Part shown: positions 22,538 to 32,611 of the stretch, piece by piece
Layout of the letters: each line of letters starts with the position of its first letter
How positions within the stretch are numbered: the stretch's first letter is position 1
Assembly (NCBI GenBank): GCA_928212115.1
Contig: CAKMRJ010005412.1
Span: 256,111,598 to 256,175,597, forward strand
From: Lactuca virosa
Taxonomy: Eukaryota > Streptophyta > Magnoliopsida > Asterales > Asteraceae
Length of the DNA: 64,000 nucleotides
Direction: 5' to 3'
The notes under the pieces: generated by a model
What the model was told of the DNA's origin: nothing
Database searches by the model: none
The model's input: the letters and a program-made list of their open reading frames with translations, nothing else
Translations under genes and position numbers: made by a program

Positions 22538-25042
22538 CTCGAATGCTAGCTGTGAAATATTGTGTGAGGAATCTCTGACGGCTGCTCCAACGACTCCCCG
22601 GCTATCAATTTCACAATAACACTTAATCAAAAATCTGATAACTCTTATTAGGGTAAAATGACCATTTTACCCCTAGTCAAAGTCAACGTCCTGGTCAAAG
22701 TCAAAGTTAAGGTCAACTCCCAGTCAACCCAACTCGTCGAGTTACCTCCTAACTCGGCGAATTCCTGTTCTACTCAGACTCGTGGTCAGCCGAGTCAACT
22801 CGTCGAGTCCCTTCGCAGACTCGTCGAGTTCTACCTGGCATACAATCGGGACATCCCGACTTCAACTCGTCGAGTCCCTTGCTGGACTCGCCGAGTTCCC
22901 CTGTCTGTTTGGCTATCTTAATGGATTAAGCCCATACACTTCAGATCCAAGCTTCATACTTCACATAACACCTGGAAATTTCCTTTTAAGGGTAAGGTTT
23001 CTGACTTTACCCATTAATACCACTTCTTAAAGGGTTTAGCTCAAACCCTAATTCCTTGGGACCTAGAACTTGGTCCTTAAGCCTTCCATACACCTAACTC
23101 AAGCTTAAAACCTCAGATCTAAACCTCTAACACTACTTGGACACGTAAAGTCCCCACCTTTCCCACATGCATGGGCTTTTGGGGCTAAAAAGGCCAATAT
23201 GACTCTCCAAAGCTTGCATGGGGGCTCCAATGGCATAAAGTTTGCACCTTTATGTCATAACAGCCCCTCAAGGTACTAGATCTGGAAGAATACCCTCTTG
23301 GGTCGATCATTTCCCAAAAGCTACCAATCTTGGACCAAAAACCCACATAAAGAGGACATAAGGAGATCTAATGAACTAATAGCCAATATAGAAACTTGAT
23401 TACCAGAAAATATAGCAAATGGAGTGTAGCTTCTGGATCTACTCTTTCCCTCTTGAGCCCTCTATCTTCTTCTTCTTGCACAAGCTTCAAAAGCACACAA
23501 ATATCACTCAAAATGGCTCACACTCTCAAAGAAGGATCTAGGGTTTCATGGATTAGGGTTTGGGACAAGGAGGCTGTAAATGAGGCTAAGGGGTGGGGGT
23601 TAAGGAGCTTAAATAGGGTGCAAAACTCCGAAATTAGGGTTTCATCCTGGCCGGGCTACTCGTCGAGTCGAGGTCTCTTGACTCGTCGAGTAGATAGCTC
23701 AAACCCCGCGCATAATCTGCCTTCTACTCGACGAGTTAGGGCCACCAACTCGTCGAGTTCCTCTCTAAAAATGAATAAATAAGTGAGTTAAATGCATACC
23801 ATGTGACAACCCGAAATTTCTATTCTGTACAACCATTCACTTCAATGGAAGTCAAAACTGTTTCTGCTAACTGTTAAGCATTTTGGAGTCAGTCTGAGTG
23901 TTTTAAAGTTAGTACTTCAAGAGATAACAGGAGAGAGGATACCCTAGGGTTTATTGTGCAACAATAAAGTCCCAAAACTCCAAGAGTTTGGAGTTTACGG
24001 CCTAAACAAGGTGCTTACGGCCGTAAACCCCAAGGGGTATAAATATGGCACTTAGCCATTTTATTCACTTTTTCACATTTTCAAGATCCAAAACTCAAAT
24101 CCTCTCAAGTATCATCTGATTTTTCCTTCTTGATCTTCAACTTTGTAAGTGTTTCTTACCCTAAAAAGTTGATATCTTCCTTAATCTAGTGATCTTACAT
24201 GATTTCATCCGTGAAATCATTCCATTTGTGTAGATCTTCAAGTGTTCTTAGTTTCACTAAGAACACCAAGAACACACACTAGTGTTCTTGGACTTCTAAC
24301 ACCCTTTCAAGCTTCTACATAGTAAGTACTCTTACCTTGGCTTGTTATATGACTTGTTACACTTCTTAACCATCCAGAAAACACAAGTAAACACAAGATC
24401 AAAGGTGTTTACGGTCCAAGATGTTCTTGGACCGTAAACCTTAATAAAGGGGCCAAAGTGTGCCCTAGTCCCTTACCAAGCCTTGGATACTAGTCAAGAT
24501 CATATCCTTGATGTGCTTAGGACTTAAAACATCAAAAAGACCATAAACCATTAGGGTTTACGGCCGTAAACCCAAGGAGAAATGGTCCATGGACCGTAAA
24601 CTCCACAAAGGGGTGAAATGGTGCCCTAATCACTTCCAAAGGCTTAGACTTGAAGTAGGAATGCTTCATATGACCTTTAAAGCTTCAAATCACAAAATGG
24701 TAAAAGTACCATGAGTTTACGGCCGTAAACTCATGGGTTTACGACCGTAAACTCAATCAGAGTTGGTCCCAAAACCGTAAACTCATAAAGAGTTTACCCT
24801 TGGACCCCAAACTCAATAGCCAAGTCCTACAACCCTTAGATGCAATCCTTATCACTTATAGCACTTAAATCAAGTGTTTTACATGTCTTAGGATGTCTTA
24901 ACTTGGTTAATTAGTTGTTTAATGACTAATTGGATACATATATGTGTTATTATATGTTAAGTAGGATCCTTGTGTGTGTTCAAGTCTTCACTTGACACTT
25001 AGCATCCTATAACAATCCATTCATCCAAACCACTCACTACAG

Positions 25043-26398
25043 GTGAGTTCATACCCCTTAATTAACCTTTTAAATGTTTTTAAATGCTTTTATGGGGGGG
25101 GGGGGGGGAATACAAGTTGAACTATTATAGTTATTATATCAATCACATGTGATTAATAACTACCAAACAAGTGGATTTCTTACTTTTCAAACTGTGTTAC
25201 CAAACTGTTTTACAAACTGTTTTACAAACTCTTTTACATACCCCATGCTTTTATCAAACTCTTTTACATGTCAAATACTTTTACTTAAACTCTTTTAAAC
25301 TTATATTCTGTTAAATGTGTATCTATATAGATATAGTTATATAAGCAGGATTGAAAGGACTTAGGAATGATAGCTCACCTTACTTCCTGTTCCTTGTTTG
25401 GTTGTGGACTTAGGGTATTCAGGCTATTTGTCCGAAGGTCGTTTGAATCCTAGTTATATATTATGTATATGTATATAGATATAAAAGTTCCTTCTTTCAT
25501 TCGGTTCAATACCTTTGGGTAGCAAAGGTATACACACATGTTCATACATTCAAACAACATTACTAGTAAACTATAATAGGTATAGTTTAGGGGGATACTA
25601 ATACTATTACTAGAACAGTGAAACATACAAAGAGTCAGTTCATACATGAGTTAATACTATACAGAGAGAACATACAATACTATACAGAGAGAACATACAT
25701 ACATGCTAGACAGGGAGAGAACACACAATACAGCTAGCACATACATATACTAGAACATTACTATAGTTATGTGAGCCACGTAACGGGGCATGGCATTACC
25801 TGTCATGGCCGTTTTGTATCCAGAATCTCCTTAAGTGGGGAGCGTATGAGTTTGTGTATAGATCTATACTGGATTGACTATCCTACACCTTGCTGCTCGC
25901 TACAGTGGGACTTGCAAGTCTACGGGTGCCAAACGTCATTTCTTACGACGTCTTACATCGTCGTGTTTATAGTCGGTAGCAGGATACAGGACGATCACAT
26001 GGTACTTTAAATAACAATTGGTTTAAGGTAGTTAGTACAGCAGTAGTTACTTAATACAACACTACAGTACTATTTCGTTTTCCCATTGCATTCAATTTGT
26101 GATATTCACACAATAAACAGTAATGTAAAAACTATATTTTTGGTTAATGATAGTCAGATTTGGGAAAATACATACTCTTACAAGAGACACACACACACAG
26201 ACACTAGATGCCTTGGTAGAAGACTACTTTTAGTAGGAAACATAGGGTTTTCTAGGGGAGTTCAAACAATTACAAACTTTTACAAACTTATACATCACAT
26301 GCTTACAAACATTTTAATACAAACAATGACATTAAAATACTTATGATCTCACCAGCTTTAAAGCTGATAAACTCTTTCAAAATAACTTGTATTCTCAG
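25043..26398 (+). other. Putative LTR intron (solo LTR 23802-26640)
   Basis: Donor ACAG|GTGAGTTC, box-like ATCTCACCAGCTTTAAAGC near 26346, acceptor TATTCTCAG|GT. At 1356 nt this is the longest in the window. No clear hairpin array, but short cagagagaacatacat repeats lie at 25660-25700. Confidence 0.35.
25094..25108. repeat. Poly-G run of 15
   Basis: An uninterrupted G tract within the solo LTR. Its length may be an assembly uncertainty. Confidence 0.9.
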
Positions 26399-26661
26399 GT
26401 CACCAGTAGATAGGTACCGGTGCCAAGTTTTGAGAAGATGGAGCTCGTTCAAGACTCATCTTTTATTTTGATTCATATTTTTGGTGTCTATATAACTTGA
26501 CAGAACACACTTGTATTAAATTATATTATTAATGCAATGGATGATGTTGTTGCTTGTTTACTACTTTGCATTGTTGTGATACTGTACATGACGTCCTCCA
26601 CCCCCGAACGTTTCCGCCGTTCTGGTTTTGGGGTGTGACATACCAGGAACCAGGCGTTACA

Positions 26662-26790
26662 GGGTTCTTGATGTTTAAGTGTATATTGCTATCAATTAGA
26701 GAAAACATAGATCCTTTATAGGTTGCATGTGAACTTAAGGGTTAAGATTTTCACTTCATATGTATTTTAATAATCTATAAAACCCATAAA
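26662..26790 (+). mobile_element. Right part of the Copia-like LTR split by Gypsy-1
   Basis: Continues the LTR left at 12698 after the TSD copy gggtt. catagatcc and ggttgcatgt match the 3' ends of the Copia LTRs at 49165 and 54541. Confidence 0.5.
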
Positions 26791-26963
26791 TTACATTAAG
26801 AGATGGTAAAAGATATGATGATCCAAGTGTAACAGATGTTTAAGAATAAATTGTGATTGAGGGATGGTAAGAATCCCATATTCCACAAGAGAACAAAATT
26901 GTTGATATAGATTATCAAGCCTGGTTTTGTGTTGCCATAACATATTCCTACAAAATTTTGGCA
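26791..26963. other. Unassigned DNA before the truncated Gypsy-2 copy
   Basis: No feature recognised. It ends abruptly where homology to the Gypsy-2 3' internal region begins. Confidence 0.4.
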
Positions 26964-27848
26964 GGGTTTTTCAGATAGTTAAGTTCAGGACGGGGCAGCC
27001 GCCCAGATGTGAGTGGGCCACATTATGATTGGGTCCGAAAGGCGGTAGGTCATTGGAGACCAAGAGTGGCGTAAGACTACAGGTAAGCCGTGGCATTCAT
27101 TAGTAGCTTAGTTCGCGGAGTGTGGGCCGGGGCCCGTATCTCCGAGGTGGCATGGGGGAAACCGGTATTCCGGGTAATGGTAGATCAGTTGGGACCAGCT
27201 CGGTCTCGGTTCATCCGGTAGGCGGATGGGAGTCAACAGGACTACAGGCAGGAATGATGGTAAGGGATTCGGTGTGAAAAGCCGTGAGCTGATCGGATGA
27301 TGCTAAGCTACTCATCGCGGGATCGAATGATCTCAGAGTAAAGGATTTGGCTCGGTGACGCCGTTCTCGTCTGAGCCTTAAACGTAGCAGAGAGGGATCT
27401 GCTACCCGAAGGATTGTCTGAATTCTCACGATTGGGTGGAGCTTTCAGTATTGGAGCATTGTATGGGGTTATTCCGTGAGTATTGGTATGATGGCCGGCA
27501 CTGGGAGTGGCCGGGATTGTGGTTTCAGCAGAGGATCGGTCCTCGAAGGAAATTGGGAAGGTTGTTGCTTGTGGAAAGTGCCTTAGAAAGGCCAGTGACA
27601 GTATAGGGTAAAAGGGTAAACCCCTTTCGAATCAAGGGTAAGTGTATCAGGAGTATCAGTATGATTACCGGTTGGATAAAAGTGTTGCACTCGAAGGTAG
27701 TAAGTAACGGGTTATTCTGAAGATGACATCTTCAAGGTTTGGATCGGGTGGGCGGAGTGTGTACCTTGTGGTAAAGTGGCGACCAGATGGTAAGGTAGTT
27801 GGCTGTGGCAGACTTCGAGGACGAAGTCTAGTTTAAGTGGGGGAGTGT
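26964..27848 (+). mobile_element. 3' internal remnant of a second Gypsy-2 copy sharing the next LTR
   Basis: Nearly identical to 33094-33979, from gggtttttcagatagttaag to the polypurine tract. It is therefore the 3' end of another Gypsy-2 internal region, cut at its left side, and the LTR at 27849 serves as its 3' LTR. Confidence 0.85.
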
Positions 27849-29124
27849 TGTAACACCCAGAATCAGAAATACCAAGAAAAGAAAGGAAAGGCTCTAAGTC
27901 AAGAGTCAAGTCGTCGAGTCCAGGGAGGAACTCGACGAGTCGGAGCGGGATCCGGGGCATAGAGTAAGTGACCGACTCGGCGAGTCGGCTAGTGGACTCG
28001 ACGAGTCTGGTCTGGACGAGAAAAACCCTAATCCCGAGGGTTATGCCCTATTTAAAGAACATTACATCTCTTCCCCAGCCTCTTTGCTACCCTTTTGAGA
28101 TCCAGAAACCCTAAATCGTGAGTGAGAGTCCTTGGAAGCAATTTGGAGCTTAGATAAGTGGTTTTGTGAAGAGATCTTGAAGATCAAGATGCTTGGATCA
28201 AGGGGGGTTTGTAGAGATTTGGATTAATCTTCAGTGGGAGGTCATCTTGGAGGTAATAAGTTGTTACCTTCACCCTTTTTGCATCTAGATCTATTATTGA
28301 ATGAGATTTGGAGCTATTTTGGCAAGATTGAGGTCTACTTCGGGTTTGGGGCTTAGATCTGAGGTTGTTACTTTAGATCTAGGGTTGTGATGGTCCAGAA
28401 TGTCTTAAAGCAGCAGTCAATGTGTCATTGGTGAAGCCCCTTTAATTTTAAACCCAAGCCCTAGAGTGTTTTGGGCCTATATCTCCTTGGTTTCACGTAA
28501 AGTTTGCAACTTTATGTGGGGGATAGACTGTAGAAGAGTGGATCTATGGATTGGAGCCCCTGCATGGCTCGAAAAGCCACTGTATGGATTGAGAACTGGA
28601 GAGACTCGGCGAGTCACATGGGTGTACTCGACGAGTTGTATGAATAAGTGCATGGACTCGGCGAGTTGGAAGAACAACTCGGCGAGTCTGTTGAAGATTG
28701 CCTAGGACTCGGCGAGTCTGTTCTTGGACTCGACGAGTCAGGTCGCAGAACCCCCAACCTCTTCTGGTTAAGACGCAGATCTGTGAGTTGAGTGGTGACT
28801 CAGTGAGTTGGACAGGATGGGACTCAGAGATCGTTGAACTCGACGAGTCTTGGGGTGACTCGGCGAGTTGGGTCGTATTTTGAGAGCTTCTGAGTTTAAG
28901 GACTCGGCGAGTCTTCGGGTTGACTCGGCGAGTCGAGTCAACTGGAAGGTTGACTTTGACCAGGACTTTGACTTTAGCCAGAGTTGACTTAGTTTGACTT
29001 CTAGAGTTCAGTTTGGAACTAAGTGTTTTATTGATATTAGTAGCTCGGGGAGCTAGTGGAGCAGCGGTTCAGAAAGTGGTCGGACAGCAGCCAGAGGGTT
29101 ATCAGCAAAGTTCAGCAGTGCGAG

Positions 29125-29818
29125 GTGAGTCTCCTCACTGTTTGTATGGGTCTACGGCCACAGTGCCGACCCATTGAGTTTATGTATGGTAGGAAGACCC
29201 GAGGGTTAGCCCTAGGCATTATGCATGAAAGACCAGGAGGAGGCTCCTGGCACACAATATGTTATTATGTATGGTAGGAAGACCCGGGGGTTAGCCCTAG
29301 CCATAATGCATGAAAGACCCGGAGGCGGCTCCTGGCACACAGTATGTTATTATGTATGATAGGAAGACCCGGGGGTTAGCCCTAGGCAACATATATGAAA
29401 GACCAGGAGGTGGCTCCTGGCGCACTGTATGCTATTGTGTATGAAAGACCAGGAGGTGGCTCCTGGCACACTATATGCGGAGTGGGCTAGTAGAGTAGTC
29501 TGTATAGTTGTCTTTGTGATACTTGCATGAAAGACCAGGGGGTGGCCCTTGGCACTTGTCTGTAAGACCCAGGGAGTGGCCCCAGGCTTGACCAGGAAGA
29601 CCACGTGCGGCCCGTGGCATAACCGCAAGACTATGTTTGGCACATAGCACCTTAGCAAGACTATGTTTGGCACATAGCACCTTACTTGATTATGGATATG
29701 TTGGTTATGTATGGCTCTTGGCTATGTATGGCATGTTTGGATCAGTTGGTTTGTATGGTATGTGGTATCTGGGGAACTCACTAAGCTTCGTGCTTACGGT
29801 TTTCAGTTTTGGTTTCAG
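29125..29818 (+). other. Putative LTR intron (Gypsy-2 left LTR)
   Basis: Donor GCGAG|GTGAGTCTCC, box GGGGAACTCACTAAGCTT at 29771-29788, acceptor GGTTTCAG|GT about 35 nt further on, a normal branch-point distance. Confidence 0.5.
29191..29684 (+). repeat. Covarying hairpin array in Gypsy-2 left LTR
   Basis: About eleven units of the form AGAC-stem-GTGG-like loop-stem-GCA(C). Stems include CCAGGAG/CTCCTGG (three or more units), CCAGGGG/CCCTTGG, CCACG/CGTGG and CTATGT/ACATAG (two units). Pairing is kept while the sequence changes. It lies wholly inside the putative intron. Confidence 0.85.
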
Positions 29819-30051
29819 GTACTTTGTTTACAAGGAAAGGAGTCGGCTCGATCGCAGCGCATCACACTATGTTTTCCGCACATGAGATCTTTGGGATCAC
29901 ACTCTGATATGGTTTTATGATAATATGTTTTGATTACTGACACTTTGGCTTGACACGAGATATTATTATGAATGTTTTTATACTGATGGTTTATGTAATA
30001 ACTTATTTACAAATGAAATTTTTGGCCTTGAATTTTGGGGATGTTACAAGT

Positions 30052-30063
30052 TGGTATCAGAGC
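30052..30063 (+). promoter_or_regulatory. Primer-binding site of Gypsy-2
   Basis: TGGTATCAGAGC, three bases after the LTR. Confidence 0.95.
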
Positions 30064-30799
30064 CTTGGTTTGAGGGATTCGGACATACTCTTAGGTGTGT
30101 CTGAACTCAAACTAAGGGCTTGGTATGAAAATTTTCAAAAGGAAAACCATTTTTATATAAAAAAAATGAGTTTGAAAAGAATCTGAAAGGAGAAAAGAAC
30201 TTTGAGAAGAACAAAGTGTGTGATGCGTGCAATCAGCCGAGCTCAAGTAAGTTTACCCCAAGATACCCATACAAGTTTATATTATGTTTATCAGTTTCAG
30301 TAGAACAGCATGCTAGAATAGGACTGAGGATCTAGGAATGATGCCTTATGTGCCTGCTTTATGTGCTTCAGCTTATGAGGATTGCATGCTAGTATTGAGT
30401 AGACAGTAATAGGATAGCCTGTTTAGGTTATGCCTGATTATATGAGCTTAGCATCGCATGCTAGTACAGATTCTTGTTGTGTGGATAGAATTGCTTGATT
30501 ATGTTCTGGTTAGATTTCCCTTTTGTCTGAATGCTACTTGCTTTGTGCTTTGTGGGACTCTGAGTGATGAGAGTAGTGCTGGGAGCAGTGTTAGTAGTAG
30601 TGAAAGGGACTTGGTGAAGTTGAAGAAACCCTTGAGGAAAGTACGGATAGATGTGGAAGGTAGTATGGGCCCGTACTACTGGAAGCAGAGGATCCGTACT
30701 CGAGTCAAGGAGGGACGAGATGGAACCACGAATCTTGGATAATGTGTGAGACCTCTCGGGGTATGTTTTGATCTGGACATTTATGTGTTTATCTCCAGT
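30064..30799 (+). other. Gypsy-2 leader
   Basis: Untranslated. It starts with the shared TTGAGGGATTCGG block and contains GGCCCGTACTACTGGAAGCA near 30668, a phrase also found in Gypsy-3 (39960) and Gypsy-4 (47330). Confidence 0.7.
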
Positions 30800-30815
30800 A
30801 TGGTGACCACGCGAC

Positions 30816-31889
30816 ATGGAGCAGGAGGCTTCTGGATCAGGATCGGGCTCGGGCGCGGGATCCGAGCAAGTTGATGATGGGTTACGCGAGTTCATCGCGT
30901 CTGAGATTACGAGAGGCATCCTTGAGGCGACCCCGGTCATTTTCGGGTCGATCAAGGAGGGGATCATTGAGCTGATGGAGGATCGCCTCCGAGCTTTCAG
31001 GAGTGATTTGGCGTCTGGCCAGGCGAGTACGCGCACACTGTCCTTCAAGGACTTCAGAGGGAGTGGTGCGCCGGATTTTCACGGGGTGAAGGACCCCATT
31101 GCTGCCAGGAGATGGATCGCAGACATTGAGTCTGCACAGTTGACGAGCTTCTGCCCGGAGGGGTCGAAGGTCCGCTTTGCGGCGGGATGTTTGAGAGACA
31201 GAGCTAGAGATTGGTGGGAGTCGGTTGGTGACTCATTGGGAGCCTCGGTCATCGAGGCTATGACCTGGTCAGACTTTGTGACCAGGTTTAGGGCGGAGTT
31301 TGCGCCGGCGGTGGAGCTTCAGCAGCTGGCCAGAGAGTTCCTAGACATGAGACAGACGACAGAGTCGGTGGCGGAGATTACCGCCAAGTTTCGGGAGAGG
31401 GCCTTATTGGTGCCTCAGTATGCAGGGGATGATGAGATGCAGAGGACCCGCTATCATGACATGTTGAGAGCTGATATTCGGGAGCATGTCAGCTTCTCGG
31501 CATGCCCGACCCTGGACTCTATGATTGCCAGGGCGCGGGAAAGGGAGATTGATTTGGAGCACATTGCGAAGAGGAGGTCGGATCAGACGTATACTTTGGA
31601 GGGTCCCGGGAAGAGACCCAAGACTTCAGATCGACGATTAGTAGGTCGGCAGGTCCGAAGTCAGTGTAGCACGTGCGGGAAACCACACGAGGGAGTTTGT
31701 CGTTCCAGGGGTTCAGGCTGCTACAAGTGTGGCAGTGATGGTCACGTCAGCAGGGACTGCCCACAGGGGGCAAGCTCACTATGTTTTCACTGCAATCAGG
31801 TGGGACACAAGAAGGCCGACTGCCCGACGGTGAGGGGAGGAGCAGGGAGTGCGTCTGCCCCGACAACTTTGAGGATTACGGATGGGTGA
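30816..31889 (+). CDS. Gag polyprotein of Gypsy-2 (357 aa)
   Basis: Intact reading frame. Acid/Gly-Ser-rich N-terminus (1-30), retrotransposon capsid core (about 70-240, with FKDFRGSGAPDFHGVKDPI, RDRARDWWESVGDS and FREFLDM-type motifs) and a basic linker. Two CCHC knuckles follow, CYKCGSDGHVSRDC and CFHCNQVGHKKADC (about residues 300-335). A C-x2-C half-finger (CSTCGKPHEGVC) precedes them. Gag assembles particles and packages RNA. The frame stops after LRITDG where autonomous relatives continue towards protease. The ancestral start (MVTTRHG...) lies at 30800 in another frame, and this ATG is 16 bases downstream, so an indel seems to have shifted the start. It is the only intact retroelement CDS here. 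Confidence 0.88.
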   Translation: MEQEASGSGSGSGAGSEQVDDGLREFIASEITRGILEATPVIFGSIKEGIIELMEDRLRAFRSDLASGQASTRTLSFKDFRGSGAPDFHGVKDPIAARRWIADIESAQLTSFCPEGSKVRFAAGCLRDRARDWWESVGDSLGASVIEAMTWSDFVTRFRAEFAPAVELQQLAREFLDMRQTTESVAEITAKFRERALLVPQYAGDDEMQRTRYHDMLRADIREHVSFSACPTLDSMIARAREREIDLEHIAKRRSDQTYTLEGPGKRPKTSDRRLVGRQVRSQCSTCGKPHEGVCRSRGSGCYKCGSDGHVSRDCPQGASSLCFHCNQVGHKKADCPTVRGGAGSASAPTTLRITDG

Positions 31890-32611
31890 GAGGGTAGGGC
31901 CTTGCAGTGACAGATGAGGGAGATCTGGATTACAGCAGGGAATGTTGCAGGTACGTATCTATGGCTATTTTCGATTCTATGTGTATTAGGGTTGTTCTTA
32001 CCCCGGACTCAGGTGATAGTATGTATGAGTTCTCTCTCTGCTTGTATTCAGATTGTACTTTCAGAATTGTCATATGCCAATTGCATACCGGGAACTACTA
32101 GTAGCTAGTGTAGGGTCATCCCTCACTTCGGGTTCGAAGTGTCCAATATTATCTCGATTATGACCAAAAGCGGTATTTGGAGCGGACTAGTGATGGATCG
32201 CTAGCGACATCAAGGCGATGGTAGTTATCATGCCTTTTATGCAAGGGAGGAAGGAATGGAAATCCTCGGGTTCTCGCGTGCAGTAAAGACTTAGCTGAAG
32301 CTAAGTGGGGGAGAAACAATCATGTTATGGGAGCAGAAGAGGTTTTGAAACTAGGATAAGTTCTGCTCTCCTGTCAGGAAGAAAGACGGCCCAAGTGGCT
32401 GTATGAATTGAGGACAGTGTGAATTGGAAGTTTGGAAAACTTGCCAATTGTGAGACCTCATTCTCGAGATGTCTGGTAGCAGATTGCAGAGGAATCGGTT
32501 GGGAGTTCCAGTTGAGACATGAGTACCACTTGGGGGTACTAGATTGTGCTTGTATGCTCGACTATGGGTTAGTCGTAGCATCCACTAGCAGCCAGTCGGT
32601 GTGGAAAGGCG
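31890..32611 (+). other. Gypsy-2 post-gag non-coding region
   Basis: Stops in all frames. A phrase near 32380, AGGAAGAAAGACGGCCCAAG, would read RKKDGPS and may be a scrap of the RT motif VKKKDGS. Gypsy-3 has a related stretch near 41130. No other pol motif is recognisable. Confidence 0.5.
32303..32316 (+). promoter_or_regulatory. Internal polypurine-tract-like site
   Basis: AAGTGGGGGAGAAA, about 1.66 kb upstream of the true PPT and nearly identical to it. Gypsy-3 has the same arrangement at 41047. It could act as a central PPT or mark an old 3' end. Confidence 0.45.

Larger units (their letters stand above)
23802..26640 (+). mobile_element. Solo LTR nested in Gypsy-1 5' LTR, TSD tacca
   Basis: TGTGACAACCCGAAATTT to TTTGGGGTGTGACA, 2839 bp, with tacca on both sides (23797-23801 and 26641-26645). 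TATA-like tataaatatggc near 24037. It carries the palindrome GTTTACGGCCGTAAAC in several copies (23990-24800) and a 15-bp perfect inverted repeat at 24407-24439. No coding capacity. Confidence 0.93.
12699..26661 (-). mobile_element. Gypsy-1: Tekay/Del-like chromovirus with two nested solo LTRs
   Basis: Full-length LTR retrotransposon on the minus strand, flanked by the exact 5-bp duplication gggtt (12694-12698 and 26662-26666). After removing the two nested insertions the LTRs are 2052 and 2080 bp and the element is about 9.2 kb. Order on the minus strand: 5' LTR, PBS, gag, protease, RT, RNase H, integrase, chromodomain-like tail, PPT, 3' LTR. Every coding domain has stops or frameshifts, so it is dead. 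The chromovirus assignment rests on the RT/INT wording and the C-terminal segment; the clade name is from memory of the family. Confidence 0.9.
21738..26661 (-). repeat. Gypsy-1 5' LTR, interrupted by a solo LTR
   Basis: tgaaacatccc to ggcgttaca, 2080 bp when the insert at 23802-26640 and one TSD copy are removed. Same palindrome clusters and intron signals as the 3' LTR, with only scattered differences. Confidence 0.92.
27849..30048 (+). repeat. Gypsy-2 LTR (left)
   Basis: TGTAACACCCAGAATC to GGGATGTTACA. TATA-like CCCTATTTAAAG near 28046. About fifteen GACTCG(G/A)CGAGTC palindromes, four upstream of the TATA (27908-28012) and the rest downstream (28612-28935). Then the intron signals and hairpin array. 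A conserved longer hairpin, TGGGTC...GACCCA enclosing GGC...GCC, sits at 29147-29173. Confidence 0.93.

Noticed and set aside
29350..29680. Minus-strand frames across the hairpin array (also 35479-35809)
   Set aside because: Antisense reading of repeats within the LTR. Frame openness follows from the repeat pattern and no domain is present.
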